DNA of 64,000 bases from NCBI GenBank assembly GCA_020284085.1, contig JACEVL010000335.1, positions 408,501 through 472,500 of the forward strand, read 5' to 3'. Shown here in pieces: positions 10,762-55,575 of this stretch (position 1 is the first letter of the stretch; the number at the start of each line of letters is the position of its first letter). A program made the translations under genes and the position numbers. Under the pieces are notes generated by a model. The model worked only from the letters and a program-made list of their open reading frames with translations, had not been told where the DNA came from and searched no databases. This DNA is from Aporrectodea caliginosa. Lineage: Eukaryota > Annelida > Clitellata > Crassiclitellata > Lumbricidae.

Positions 10762-13700
10762 GTGAAGATTCTTTCTTTAAGTGGAGAAAATAATAATAAT
10801 GATAATAATAATAATGATAAAAACAACAACAATAACAACGACGATAGAACAACGCAAAGTTGGCCATGATAAAATACTAAAAAATGTTTTCCCGCCGTTT
10901 AGTAATGTAACAGCTTTTCTCATTGTTGCAAATGGAAGTGCAGTATCACCTCTATCGCGAATAAATTATAGTTAAAGTCGAGTAAAGATTAGATGGTCTA
11001 AAATCAGTAATTTCAAATCCAATTTTGCGATTAGTGAGAATAAGCAGCGCTTAACAATGACAAAGAATTCCTTCAATGAGGATTGCATTATAACTTAGCC
11101 TACGAACAGTGATGGGCACTATAGGCCTAAGCTAATTTGTTGGTTAAACTTGAACAATTTCTCAACTAAAATAAAATAGTTTAACTAAAGTTGGCAACTG
11201 ATTTTGAAATTAAGTTAACTAAACTAAAACTAGTTAGTTAAATATTTTCCAAGTTTTAACAAACATTTTCGTTATAACAGAGGTTAAGCCTTTAGAAGTG
11301 AACTGTAACCTAATTATGCAGAGCGTCAATGACAATTTCACTTTCAAACTATGTAATGTGTACTAAACTAATATTTATTTATGTAGGCCTATGTCTGGTT
11401 GTCGGCCGCTGTGCGGCGCTCTTGAGTGTTTGTTCCGCGGCCGCTGCGAGCGCTACCCCTACCGACGTGTGTGGTTGTCAACCGCTATGCGGCAATTATT
11501 GTGTGTGGCTGGCCAGCTGGGACTTGAGCGAAACAGCGTAACACGACGCTTATGACGACGCAGGTACAGACATACATTTCTGTTTTATTATATTATTAAT
11601 ACTATTGCTGCTACTACTACTGATACTGGTAATGATAATAACGATAGCGATAACAATAAGTGCTGAAATAACCGTGCTGCTGATGCAGTATTTCATAATA
11701 CGAGGCTAAGGAATAATATATTTAAGAGATTGAGTGTTTTTACAGCTTATATAATTATCGCAAGGGCAATTTATTCTTTATATTTTTTAAGTGAAGACAA
11801 GAATTCCATACAGGGTAACAGATCACTCTGGAATGGCTACCCCTCATTAACAGAATTAATGAATTTTTGCATCAAGGTTAAGTGTTTTCATGAAGCCACT
11901 ACGCGTACTCTAGTAGTGCCAGTCCCAAGCCTGGATAAAGGAGGAGGGCGACGCTAATGGTCTTTGTTATCACACTGTGTTGTTAAACTGAAACTACTAC
12001 TACAATGCACCCGTTCTTCTAAGCCTTTTGAGAAGCTCTTAGCAAATTGTGTGATGTGTCTTAATATGTATACACAGCTGCTGTGTCTGTAGACAATTTT
12101 GCTTAACCCTATTGTAATTAAGCAGTAATTAAAATGAAACTCCAGTGAATATATAACTCTAATATAATACTAACTTTAACTATAACTAAAATACAAAAAA
12201 ATTACTGTAAGGAGAATCACACTGCTGGCCACCCGCTCCACATACCATGCATCACAGACTTGTCAGATTCGAGCTCATCGATTCGAGATATCATTTTAGT
12301 GTCCCCAGTTATTCCACCATTATACCATTCTTCCCGCTCTCCTTCACTCACCTAGTCATCTCACTATCTGCCCTTCATCTCTCCCTGTCCTCTATCCACT
12401 CCCTTACTTCTCTCCCGCTCCCTCACTCAGTGCAAAGAAATTGTTTCATCGTCATATATTAGCGAGATGTCTCAGGTGTTATTCTAATGTTTGTAATTGC
12501 TTTGTACAGGGTTGGTCAAGTCCTCTGTGCCTCGAAGGCGGCACAGAAAGGTCGCGTAGAGTTTGTTCGATGTTTCCTTGGTCACTCGCCAGAACTCGGA
12601 ATCTTACCAGTAAGTAAAACCCTCTTTACAAGCACCGATTTACTTCTCTGCTGGATTATGTTCGCTTTTTAAAACTGTGTTTCTTAGAAGTACTTAAAAG
12701 CAGTGCAGTCTTAAGGCCTGGGCAGTTGCCAGGGGCGCCACAAATCTAGGGTCCCGAAATTAAAAACCCCATAAACAATTACTGCGTGCGTGACCTCCAC
12801 AATGGGGCAGCAATAAGTTAGGCTGCATAAGTTAATGATTGATTAATCGTTAGTTAATTTTAACTATTAAATTTATTTTTAGCGAATTAATCGAAGATCG
12901 AAGACCGCTTGACTGTTTGTGATATTGTCACAAAAGAAGTTGCTTATTAGAATGTATACCATTGTTAACATGCTGGTTTGTTTACGTAATTGGTTAAAGG
13001 GAGAAATTTGAACTGAAAAACGTAGACTACTTACATGAACAAATAACTAGGCTACTAAGTAAGTAGTAACTACTAACTAAGTAGTAACTACTAACTAAGC
13101 AATAAATATTAATAATACTATTAAGAGATAAGTAAGTATATTCTTTATTACTCCACTTGCAAATGCGCAATGGGACATACAGCGTAAAACATAGTTATAA
13201 TATGCCATTGAAGTTATAATTTGTAATTAAAGAAGTAAATTAAATGACAAGTTGAGTAAAATGACTGAAATGTTAGTGTCAAAAAGTCATCTAAACAGCA
13301 TCCTAGTGATAAATCCCTTTCCAGTCAATGAATCACAGCATGTTATCTCAAGATTACTGTGAGATAAACAGTGAATTATGTTAATTTTGTATTTGTCATT
13401 ATACGTATTGGGGAATACATTTAATCACAAGTTTATAACAATTAATAGTTAATTCTTAAATAGTTAACTATTTTACAAAATTAATCGTTAACAGCCCTAA
13501 TAATAAGTAATTCATACTTTACAGTCTCTGTGAGACTCTGTCTCTAGACCTACAGTTATCAATTTTTATGTTAAAATATTTTTCTTTTTCAAGGCTTAGG
13601 TTATGTTGTTCATAAGTTTGTGTTGATTAATCTTTGCATTGCAATATGTTTCTTTATGTTTACACATTCATTTCGTTACAAAGTCAGTGGTGAAAAGTAC

Positions 13701-14907
13701 CAACACATGATACACATCAATAGGCTTGGTTTCATTGACTGCTTAAATTTGTATGCCCATGGTTGGACAGAGACCCCATTCCATTGCTTTGCCCAGGGAC
13801 AATGCTGTTAAGAGAGCACTGCTTAAAAGCACGTTGAAGTACTTTCTACGTATTTGACTTATATTATATATATATATATACTATATGGGGCCTATCTATA
13901 TATATATATTAGGGCTGTTTTAACGATTAAAAAAATTGTAATAGTTAACTTTTTCAGAATTAATTATTAATTAATCGTTAACTTCCGCAGCCCTAGATTA
14001 AATGTATTTCCAATAAATAATGACAAAATACAAAATGAACAGTATTCATTGTTTATCTTTTAATATTGCTATTGATATGCATAATTAATAATAGTTTAAA
14101 TAGTAGTTAATTTAGTAGTCATTTGCTCATTATTCGTAGTCATGCTTACGTTTTTCAGTTTAAATGTCCTTCAACCACAAGGGCTATGATGCCAGAGCGC
14201 CTTATTGAATATTACAAGCGGTCTTAGATTAATCGTTAAAAATAAATTTAATCGTTAAAATTAATTAACGATTAATCAATTAATTAATGGTTAACTTACG
14301 CAGCCCATATATATACATGGACTGTTAACGATTAAAATTTTAAAAAATTTAATAGTTAACTATTTAGGAATTAATTAATTAATTAATAAGTTAACTTGTG
14401 AATGAACGCATTTCCTGATAAGTAATGACAAATAGAAAATAAACATTATTCATTGTTTATCTTTTAATAGTATTATTATTATTTTATTAATTACTGCTAG
14501 TTAAAATAGTTACTACTTGCTTAGTAGCCTAGTTATTTGTTCATATTAGTAGTCTTGTTCACATTTTTCAGTTCAAATGTCTTTCTTCAACTAATGACGT
14601 AAATAACATGTTAACACTGCAGGGTTCTAGTGAGCAACATGCTTTGTTGATATAACAAGCGGTCTTCGATTAATCGTTAAATATTAATTTAATCGTTAAA
14701 ATTAACGACGCCGAACATGATAATGATGATCATGATCAATACGTTGTTGCTGTTGATGACAATGATTGCTATAATGATGACTGCGAATACATTGATGATG
14801 TAGATGCTTATACTGTGTTTGTTTTTTGCTTACAGAATGGCGACAGTGTTCTTCATTCCGCCGCCATCTTCGGTCAGCTGCCTGTGATAGAACTACAGCC
14901 ATTACAA
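10727..14907 (+). CDS. Ankyrin-repeat protein, N-terminal three exons (incomplete; ANKRD16- or NUDT12-like architecture)
   Basis: Three exons join in frame: 10727-10761 (MKRKLSQNEIT), 12510-12609 and 14836-14907. The joined product reads a short basic start, then helix pairs of an ankyrin unit: CASKAAQKGRVEFVRCFLGH, SPELGILP, then NGDSVLHSAAIFGQLPVIEL. The phases (2, then 0) agree at both junctions and the exon-2 donor is a consensus gtaagt. The layout resembles the N-terminus of ANKRD16 (GDTLLHCAA type) or the ankyrin part of NUDT12, and I cannot choose between them. No later exons were found before NCAPD3. The exon-3 donor (gtcata) is weak, so the 3' end is uncertain and the locus may be a decayed or split gene. 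Its second intron holds three related TIR elements. Confidence 0.55.
11108..11330 (+). repeat. Dispersed 'gatgggcact...gttaactaaactaaaa' repeat, copy 1
   Basis: The block gatgggcact...ctcaactaaaat...agttggcaactgattttg...gttaactaaactaaaa...taacagaggt recurs at 20368-20600. Both are AT-rich and lack obvious TIRs. The second copy ends in a caataaagaatatacttact tail, so a SINE-like element is possible. Confidence 0.7.
11570..12230. other. Intronic AT-rich stretch, nothing recognised
   Basis: This is intron 1 of the putative ankyrin gene. It contains short TAA/TTA runs only, and the small open frames here have no family signature. Confidence 0.4.
12510..12609 (+). CDS. Ankyrin gene exon 2
   Basis: The acceptor is ttgtacag and the donor a perfect gtaagt. 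It encodes VGQVLCASKAAQKGRVEFVR then CFLGHSPELGILP: the outer helix of a first ankyrin unit and the turn into the next. Phase 2 in, phase 0 out. Confidence 0.65.
12820..13500 (-). mobile_element. AT-rich TIR element, copy 1 (reverse orientation)
   Basis: It begins aggctgcataagttaatga and ends ttaatcgttaacagccct. The interior (cactaactaagtagtaac, caaataactaggctac, gatcgaagaccgcttg) is the reverse complement of the elements at 13910-14307 and 14318-14705. The AGGGCTG...CAGCCCT termini suggest a hAT-type MITE. Confidence 0.65.
13910..14307 (+). mobile_element. AT-rich TIR element, copy 2
   Basis: It runs from tagggctgttttaacgatta to ggttaacttacgcagccc. Inside are the family words caataaataatgacaaaata, cattgtttatcttttaatat and acaagcggtcttagattaat. 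Confidence 0.65.
14318..14705 (+). mobile_element. AT-rich TIR element, copy 3
   Basis: It runs from ggactgttaacgattaaaat to taatcgttaaaattaacg and lies almost end to end with copy 2. It carries the internal words gataagtaatgacaaatag, ttcattgtttatcttttaat and acaagcggtcttcgattaat. The right terminus is lost. Confidence 0.6.
14836..14907 (+). CDS. Ankyrin gene exon 3 (3' end uncertain)
   Basis: The acceptor tttgcttacag is good. It encodes NGDSVLHSAAIFGQLPVIEL, the classic GD(S/T)xLHxAAxxG ankyrin signature. The donor could be gtcata at 14908 or gtgata at 14884, both weak. If unspliced, the frame runs on to a stop at 15094-15096 inside the CRE-bearing MITE. Confidence 0.6.
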
Positions 14908-15002
14908 GTCATATTTAATAATAATTATTTGAATTTAAATGTCATTAAATCTCCGGTAATGAGGATTGGCCCTTCTTTTTGTACTACGTGTAAAATGATT
15001 AG

Positions 15003-15745
15003 GGGACCGTCCATAAATGACGTCACGCACCTAGGGGTTGGGGGTCGAAAATTTGTGACATGGGGTGGGGGTTTGAGAAGTGTGACGTCACATTGATCAG
15101 GTCTTTGTAATTAAATTTAACAATTAACAACAATTTAATTTTAAAATAACAGCCCTAATTTGAGTATTACATTTTCTTTAGTTTTTTGATGATTTTAATG
15201 TATATGGGCACCACTATTAATAATTTTCTAATTATTTAGATATTTATTCACCGTCAGATTTTTAAATATTCATGCTCTCTCTATTTGTTCCTTGAAGAAG
15301 CATTTTGCTTCGCTATGGGAGAATGGAGAAGCATAAATTATGTAGATTTGTTGATAAATTGTTTATATTAAGCATTTTAATTCTAATGATTCTTCTAGAG
15401 CTTTTCGTTCTGTGGAATGAATGTTATTGTGGTAATTCTACTCTTTGTTCTACTACAAAATATTCTGAACAACTATAGTAATTGGTTAGAAAATGAATAT
15501 TCAGGTTAATTTTATGCTAATATCATCTTTCCGACGATTCTTTTAATACCTAACTTTCTTATTTAATATAAGTTCAGAGTGCTTTGCAACATTAAATACT
15601 TATTACAATGGCAATAACTGTGATTTGAAACATGTTTTATTATCAAATGGAAATTTGGTTTTAAGGAGGGATCAGAGCTTTGTGACGTCATTTTTCAGGG
15701 TCAAAAATCGGCCAAAATAGCGTGACGTCATTTATGGACGAACCC
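15003..15745. mobile_element. MITE with CRE-containing TIRs, copy 1
   Basis: The left end is GGGACCGTCCATAAATGACG and the right end is the inverse of GGGTTCGTCCATAAATGACG, flanked by TAG on both sides (3-bp target duplication). The inner left TIR continues TCACGC. Four full TGACGTCA palindromes are visible, two in the TIRs and two subterminal. It has no coding capacity. The related copy is at 22378-22830. Confidence 0.85.
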
Positions 15746-15933
15746 TAGTTTAAATAGTGTTCAAATTAACTATGTATAAAAACTTGAATATTTGGGTTGT
15801 GTTCTGGTTTCTGCCAAATCATTTAAAGTGTTAGTTTGCATGAAATGAGATTCACGTTCTACAAAATCTTTCAACGTTTTGTATAGCAAATGTTGCAAAT
15901 TCACTGAGCCTGTGTTAACTGCATCTTGTAAAT

Positions 15934-16140
15934 GTGCGCACTGAAAACCATTCTTGCTGTACGGAATGGAGACTGAACCTCAGTAACAGAGAACTGAACA
16001 CGCTGAACGACACCTACAGCAATGCTATCCGTAAGATCTTCCAGGTCAACCACTGCTGTTTTGAGGACATTCTGCACTTTACGCAGGAACCTAACATCAT
16101 GGACAAGACTTTCGAAGAGCCCAATTATGATTTGTTGTAA
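15934..16140 (+). pseudogene. LINE C-terminal fragment
   Basis: A 68-residue open frame has EWRLNLSNRELNTLNDTYSN and AIRKIFQVN, like the region after the RT domain in many LINEs (YG-E-L..LN.L...Y..A.RKIF). It has no start or RT motif of its own. It is probably the 3' end of a truncated element. A host exon is less likely because it lacks clear splice sites. Confidence 0.5.
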
Positions 16141-16774
16141 TGAAACTTGGACTATATGTAATAATATTTCTAATTAGTATGGTACAGGCAGGTCTGCTGT
16201 CCTGAGAATGCTGTATCGATGATCCCTGTTTTCTCCTTTCCCTCTTTTTCCTGTACTACCGTATTTGGTGAATATGAGGATTGATATAGGCCTAATAATA
16301 ATAATTATTATTAGTTTATTCGATGTAAGAAAAATAAGGCAAAATTGTAAGGCAAAAATAAGTAAATTAATTTCAGGTCGACGTACAAACTAATGATACG
16401 TAACTTAATATTTCTTATGTGTACAATAAATCCAAACAGTACGACTGAAGACACTTAGAAACCGCCAAAAATGCAAACTAAACGGGAAACTCCATTTCGC
16501 TAAGGAGGATACTCATTTAGGGTAATACTCTATTTTGCAACACCTGCAAGTATTGTTATATTTACCCGAGGTAGTGTAACCTGATGAATCAAAAATTATT
16601 ATAAGATCACAACAGCCCGAGTCACCGTGACCACAGCCGAAGTCACGTGACCAAATTCGAAGGCACGTGACCAGAGTCAAAGTCACGTGCCTGTCGACGA
16701 AATCACGTGACCAAATCCGCAGTCACGAGACCTTCGATGAAATCACGTGACTACAGCCCAGTCACGTGACCCGG

Positions 16775-16894
16775 ACTGTGGTCACGTGACTCCGCTACAG
16801 TCACGTGCCTTCGGCTGTGATCACGTGACCACAGTCCGAGTCACGTGACCGCCGGCGAAGTCACGTGACTGTAGCGGAGTCACGTGACCACAGT
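16775..16894. repeat. 33-bp perfect inverted repeat within the E-box array
   Basis: Arms 16775-16807 and 16862-16894 are exact reverse complements. They include GTCACGTGACTCCGCTACAG on the left, with 54 bp between them. Confidence 0.9.
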
Positions 16895-16909
16895 GATCAC
16901 GTGACTCAG

Positions 16910-17042
16910 TGGTCACGTGACTCCGCAATAGTCACGTGACTTCGGTAGTGGTCACGTGACCAAATTGGAAATCACGTGACCGAAATTCGTAGTCACGTGA
17001 CCACTACCGAAGTCACGTGACTATTGCGGAGTCACGTGACCA
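16910..17042. repeat. 51-bp perfect inverted repeat within the E-box array
   Basis: Arms 16910-16960 and 16992-17042 are exact reverse complements covering three palindromes and two spacers (CTCCGCAATA / TATTGCGGAG and TTCGGTAGTG / CACTACCGAA), with a 31-bp centre. This marks a switch in array orientation. Confidence 0.93.
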
Positions 17043-17656
17043 CTAACGTAGTCACGTGACCACAGTCCGAGTCACGTGACCACAGTCCGAGTCACGTGTC
17101 TCCATATTCGAAATCACGTGACCCAAAGTCGAAATCACGTGACCACATCGCGAGTCACATGACTAAATTCGTAGTCACGTGACCGCAACCGAAGTCACGT
17201 GACCGCAACCGAAGTCACGTGACCAAATTCGTAGTAACGTGACCGCAACCAAAGTCACGTGACTATTGCGTAGTCACGTGACCACATCCCGAGTCACGTG
17301 ACTAAATTCGTAGTCACGTGACCACTACCGAAGTCACGTGACTAAATTCGTAGTCACGTGACCACATCCCGGGTCACGTGACGAAATTCGTAGTCACGTG
17401 ACTATTGCGGAGTCACGTGACCCCTACCGAAGTCACGTGACTAAATTCGTAGTCACGTGACTAAATTCGTAGTCACGTGACTAAATTCGTAGTCACGTGA
17501 CCAAATTCGTAGTCACGTGACCGCATCCCGGGCCACGTGACCAAATTCGTAGTCACGTGACCGCAACCGAAGTCACGTGACTTGCGGAGTCACGTGACCA
17601 TATTCGAAGTCATGTGACTATAGGCGAAGTCATGTGACTATAGGCGGAGTCACGCG

Positions 17657-18240
17657 TCCACAGCCGACCTCGGGCCCAGTTTGACCACTCCTTGGGATTT
17701 TTTCAAGATTTTGGGGTCGACTTAATTGGGATCTGGGGATTTTGCATAGCAATCTTGGGACCTTTTCTTAGGCTAGTTTTTACTGTAATTTTCAACAGTG
17801 GCAGCAAGTCAAATTAATAAACTCGCTCAGTGAAGGACGCTCTGATGGACGTTTATTATTATTGTTACTTTGTAAACATCGTAATTTGTTAATTCAATAT
17901 GTTATGCTCCGGTTTTTTCTTTGCCAGTTCTTAGTTAGGCATTTTTGTGAATTATTGTGATTGTTAAGACGCAGTTCAAAATATTATTTCAGCACAACTT
18001 TTTCCTTTTCAGTAACTTGGGATTTTTTGCTAACTTTTGGCCAATCTTAGGATTTTTCTGGCAAGAGCTTGGGATTTCAGAAAATAGAGAGTGGTCGCAC
18101 TGCTCAAGATTGCCATTTAAAACGAAACTCGGCTGTTTGTTCTTTGTGTCCTTAGCGCTTTCATGGGTTTCCTATTTCTTTTCCTTTTTCAACATTATTT
18201 TCTTGCGGTTTTCACTTGACGACATTTGTGAAGATAGCTA
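17657..18240. other. Unannotated stretch after the array
   Basis: The phrase cttgggattttt recurs (17692, 18018, 18071), suggesting a decayed internal repeat. I see no gene. Confidence 0.4.
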
Positions 18241-18249
18241 ACTTAAACC

Positions 18250-19836
18250 GGTTTGTGCAGGGTATTGGCGAGGATCCCGCTTAGTAACTTGGCCTCATAA
18301 AATTAAATGGAAGGGTTGAAGACCTTATTTCTCAAGCAATAGACACTAATAAATATTCAATTGGTATATTCCTTGATCTAGCAAAGGCATTCGACACGGT
18401 GGTCCATAATATTCTACTCGATAAACTTGAAAATTACGGGATTAGGGGCATACCTCATTTATGGTTTAAAAGCTATTTGGAGCAAAGGTATCAATAGGTG
18501 CTATGTAATGGAACCCTATCTTCTAGAAAACCTGTACAAATTGGTGTCCTGCAAGGTTCAAACCTCGGTCCGCTACTGTTTTTATTGTATATTAATGATC
18601 TTCCCAATGCTTCTGCTGTGCTTAAACTTATTTTGTTTGCTGATGATACGAATGCTTTCTGTTCACATGATTCTTTACCCAGCCTCGTTGAAATAATTAA
18701 TACGGAATTAAATATTCTAGCTGAGTGGTTTAGGACCAATCGCCTGTCACTCAATATGAAAAAATCCTGCTTTATACTATTCCATTCTACGAAGAAACGA
18801 ATCCCGGATCTCCAGACAAAGTTGTCGATGGAATTGCCCTGTCCCAAACCCAATCCACTAAATTTCTTGGTGCATGTATTGACGAATGTCTGACTTGGAC
18901 TGAACATATCAATATTATTACTGTCAAAATTTCCAGAAACCTTGGTATACTAGCGAGAATATCTTACCTTATCCCAATTCATATTCGTAGGAATTTATAT
19001 TATGCACTAATCATTCCCTATTTTGATTATGGTAATAATTATTGTCTGTGCCTCGAACTATTCTACTAGGTTAAAATGTCTTCTGGTTCTGCAGAAAAGA
19101 GCTATTAGAATTATTGCAAGAGATCCCTTTAATGCCCACACGGCATAAAGATACAGAGAATATAATATTATTAACTTTGAAAACATAAATCGCTATCAAA
19201 TGGGTAATTTCATGTATAAATTTGTCAATAACTTGCTGCCTGATTCATTTTCAAACTATTTTACGAAGGTAGTAGAGATGCATGGTCATTGTACAAGGTC
19301 TTCTTCTGGTGGTTTATATGTCATAATATGCACGCACTAATTATCGTAGATTTTCAATTTGTTGTAGTGGTCCAAAAATTTGGAATGCAGTACCGATGAG
19401 TATTCGGAATGCACCCACATACACCCAATTTAAGAAGCTGTGGAATAGTTACTTGAAGGATTAACCATACTTCATTTAACACTGTTTCATCGAATTGTTT
19501 AGATATTGATCTTCTTAGTAAATTGCAATGTTATTATTTAGTTAAGAACATTATTGAGTTGAACCTTTCTTTCTTACATATTGATCTTCGTAGTAAATTG
19601 CAATGTTATTATTTAGTTAAGAACATTATTGATTTGAATCTTTCTTTCTTTCAACTGACTAACCAGCCATAAATGATTATTGTTAAAAAGGGTGACCCTA
19701 ATTAAGCGGGGCTTGTGCCCTTTTGGGTCTCCTCTGTTCCCTAGCCAATGCACCGATATGTAATAGTCAAGTTATAATTGTTGTTAATTGTTATATGCAT
19801 TGTGCTTCTGGAAATAAAATGCTTCTGGAAATAAAA
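18250..19836 (+). pseudogene. Degenerate LINE (CR1/Jockey-type reverse transcriptase relic)
   Basis: RT blocks are readable across frames with stops and frameshifts: SIGIFLDLAKAFDTVVHNIL, LWFKSYLEQR, KPVQIGVLQGSNLGPLLFLL, YINDLPNAS and the catalytic FADD at 18636-18647. After these come LNILAEWFRTNRLSLNMKK, KFLGACIDECLTWTEHI, a YFDYGNN-like segment and a C-terminal FMYKFVNNLLPDSFSNYF. The start of the ORF and the endonuclease are missing. The 3' part has a duplicated block of about 72 bp (19503-19573 and 19578-19648) and ends with the word gcttctggaaataaaa twice (19804-19836). Confidence 0.85.
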
Positions 19837-19968
19837 GTTGTCAGTTGTCAGCTTGACCCATGAATTACGTGTAAATGGGATGTGCATGATGATTAAGTTG
19901 ACAGGCACTCTGTACCAACCCTTGTAATTGTACTTAGATGCACTTTTTAATTCTTGTTTGTAGCATAA

Positions 19969-19972
<4 letters not shown>

Positions 19973-20032
<60 letters not shown>
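19973..20032. repeat. (TG)n microsatellite
   Basis: About 30 TG units, nearly uninterrupted. Confidence 0.97.
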
Positions 20033-20035
<3 letters not shown>

Positions 20036-20367
20036 GCCGGGATGGTCAGGTTAAGTTCCAAGCCATGATCCAAGGGTAAATCTGGATGACATAAAATGTC
20101 CTGTGCCTAAATCCGTCTATAGATAACCGAATTCATACATTTAGGCTAAAGGGAAAATCCCAGGTCCCTCAGCCTAGACTGCACTCCACAGATTCACTGC
20201 TAATTCTCCTGTTCGCAACTTGTAATTTTCGATCAAAGCCTTATAGCTTCTCGAACATGCCTCTTATAATTTCTCTTTCCCGTTCTTAACTGTTTCATGA
20301 ACAGCCGCAATCTTCATCTTCGTAGAATCATCCCAAAAGTAGCTTGACTTCAAAACAGGATCAAAGC

Positions 20368-20600
20368 AATGATGGGCACTAACTAATTTTTCAAAGTTAA
20401 ACTAACTATTTTTCAACTAAAATACAAAAGTTTAACTAAAAGTTGGCAACTGATTTTGTAAATAAGTTAACTAAACTAAAAATATTTAGTTAAAGTTTTT
20501 CCAGCTTTTTAACAAACTTTTTTTCACAGACATTTTCACAACAACAGAGGTAAATGAGCTGTAATAATGCAGATTGTCAATAAAGAATATACTTACTTAC
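20368..20600 (+). repeat. Dispersed 'gatgggcact...gttaactaaactaaaa' repeat, copy 2
   Basis: Partner of 11108-11330. It ends with tcaataaagaatatacttac, similar to the ACTT tail of the LINE ending near 10470. Confidence 0.65.
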
Positions 20601-20710
20601 AAACAAATTTAGTTTGAATATTGTTTTAAATTAGTGCTTCCGTGCATAGAAATTTGTTAAACACCGAAAGAAGTAAAAATAAGTATCAATTTTCCAGTGG
20701 GGCAAGTGCC

Positions 20711-20755
20711 CCCTCTTGCCCCTATGTGCGGGCCCTCTTGCCCCTATGTGCGGGC
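20711..20755. repeat. 22-bp tandem duplication
   Basis: The word ccctcttgcccctatgtgcg plus gg occurs twice in a row about 220 bp upstream of the NCAPD3 start. Confidence 0.85.
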
Positions 20756-20937
20756 GGCTATGATTATCATGTTCTTGGACATAAATGGCCTTATTATTTG
20801 GTTAAGACAGAAGCTGCCATGTCATGGATGAGTGTATTAGTATACGATTTACTCCCTTACTAACCTGCCGCCAACTTTAGTTAAGTGGCGCATAAGTGTG
20901 TGACGTGACCCAGTTTAGCTGACTTGACCTTATTTTG

Positions 20938-20948
20938 TTTGGCGCAAA
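20938..20948 (+). promoter_or_regulatory. E2F-type site upstream of NCAPD3
   Basis: TTTGGCGCAAA ends 13 bp before the NCAPD3 ATG. It matches the E2F consensus TTTSSCGC with the symmetric 3' AAA, the form found at many S/G2 genes. Its distance to the coding start implies a very short 5' leader or a site inside it. Binding is inferred. Confidence 0.6.
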
Positions 20949-20961
20949 ATATTAAATAAAG

Positions 20962-55575
<34,614 letters not shown>

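Larger units (their letters stand above)
16617..17656. repeat. Tandem array of GTCACGTGAC palindromes (E-box/CLEAR minisatellite)
   Basis: About 52 units of near-constant 20-bp period alternate the 10-bp palindrome GTCACGTGAC with a 9-11-bp spacer. By hand count there are 46 CACGTG and about 34 exact GTCACGTGAC. Variants are mostly ATCACGTGAC, GTCACGTGCC and GTCATGTGAC. Spacers fall into recurring types such as CAAATTCGTA, CACTACCGAA, TATTGCGGA, CACAGTCCGA and CGCAACCGAA, some present in both orientations. GTCACGTGAC is the published consensus of the CLEAR element bound by TFEB/MITF-type bHLH-Zip factors. Whether any factor binds here is unknown. It lies about 3.3 kb upstream of the NCAPD3 start. 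Confidence 0.95.

Noticed and set aside
16617..17656. CRISPR-like look of the 20-bp array
   Set aside because: The conserved part is a 10-bp palindrome and the 'spacers' recur in a few types. The host is clearly an animal genome. It is a minisatellite.
18491..18907. 138-codon minus-strand frame
   Set aside because: It is antisense to the LINE reverse transcriptase core (FADD at 18636-18647).
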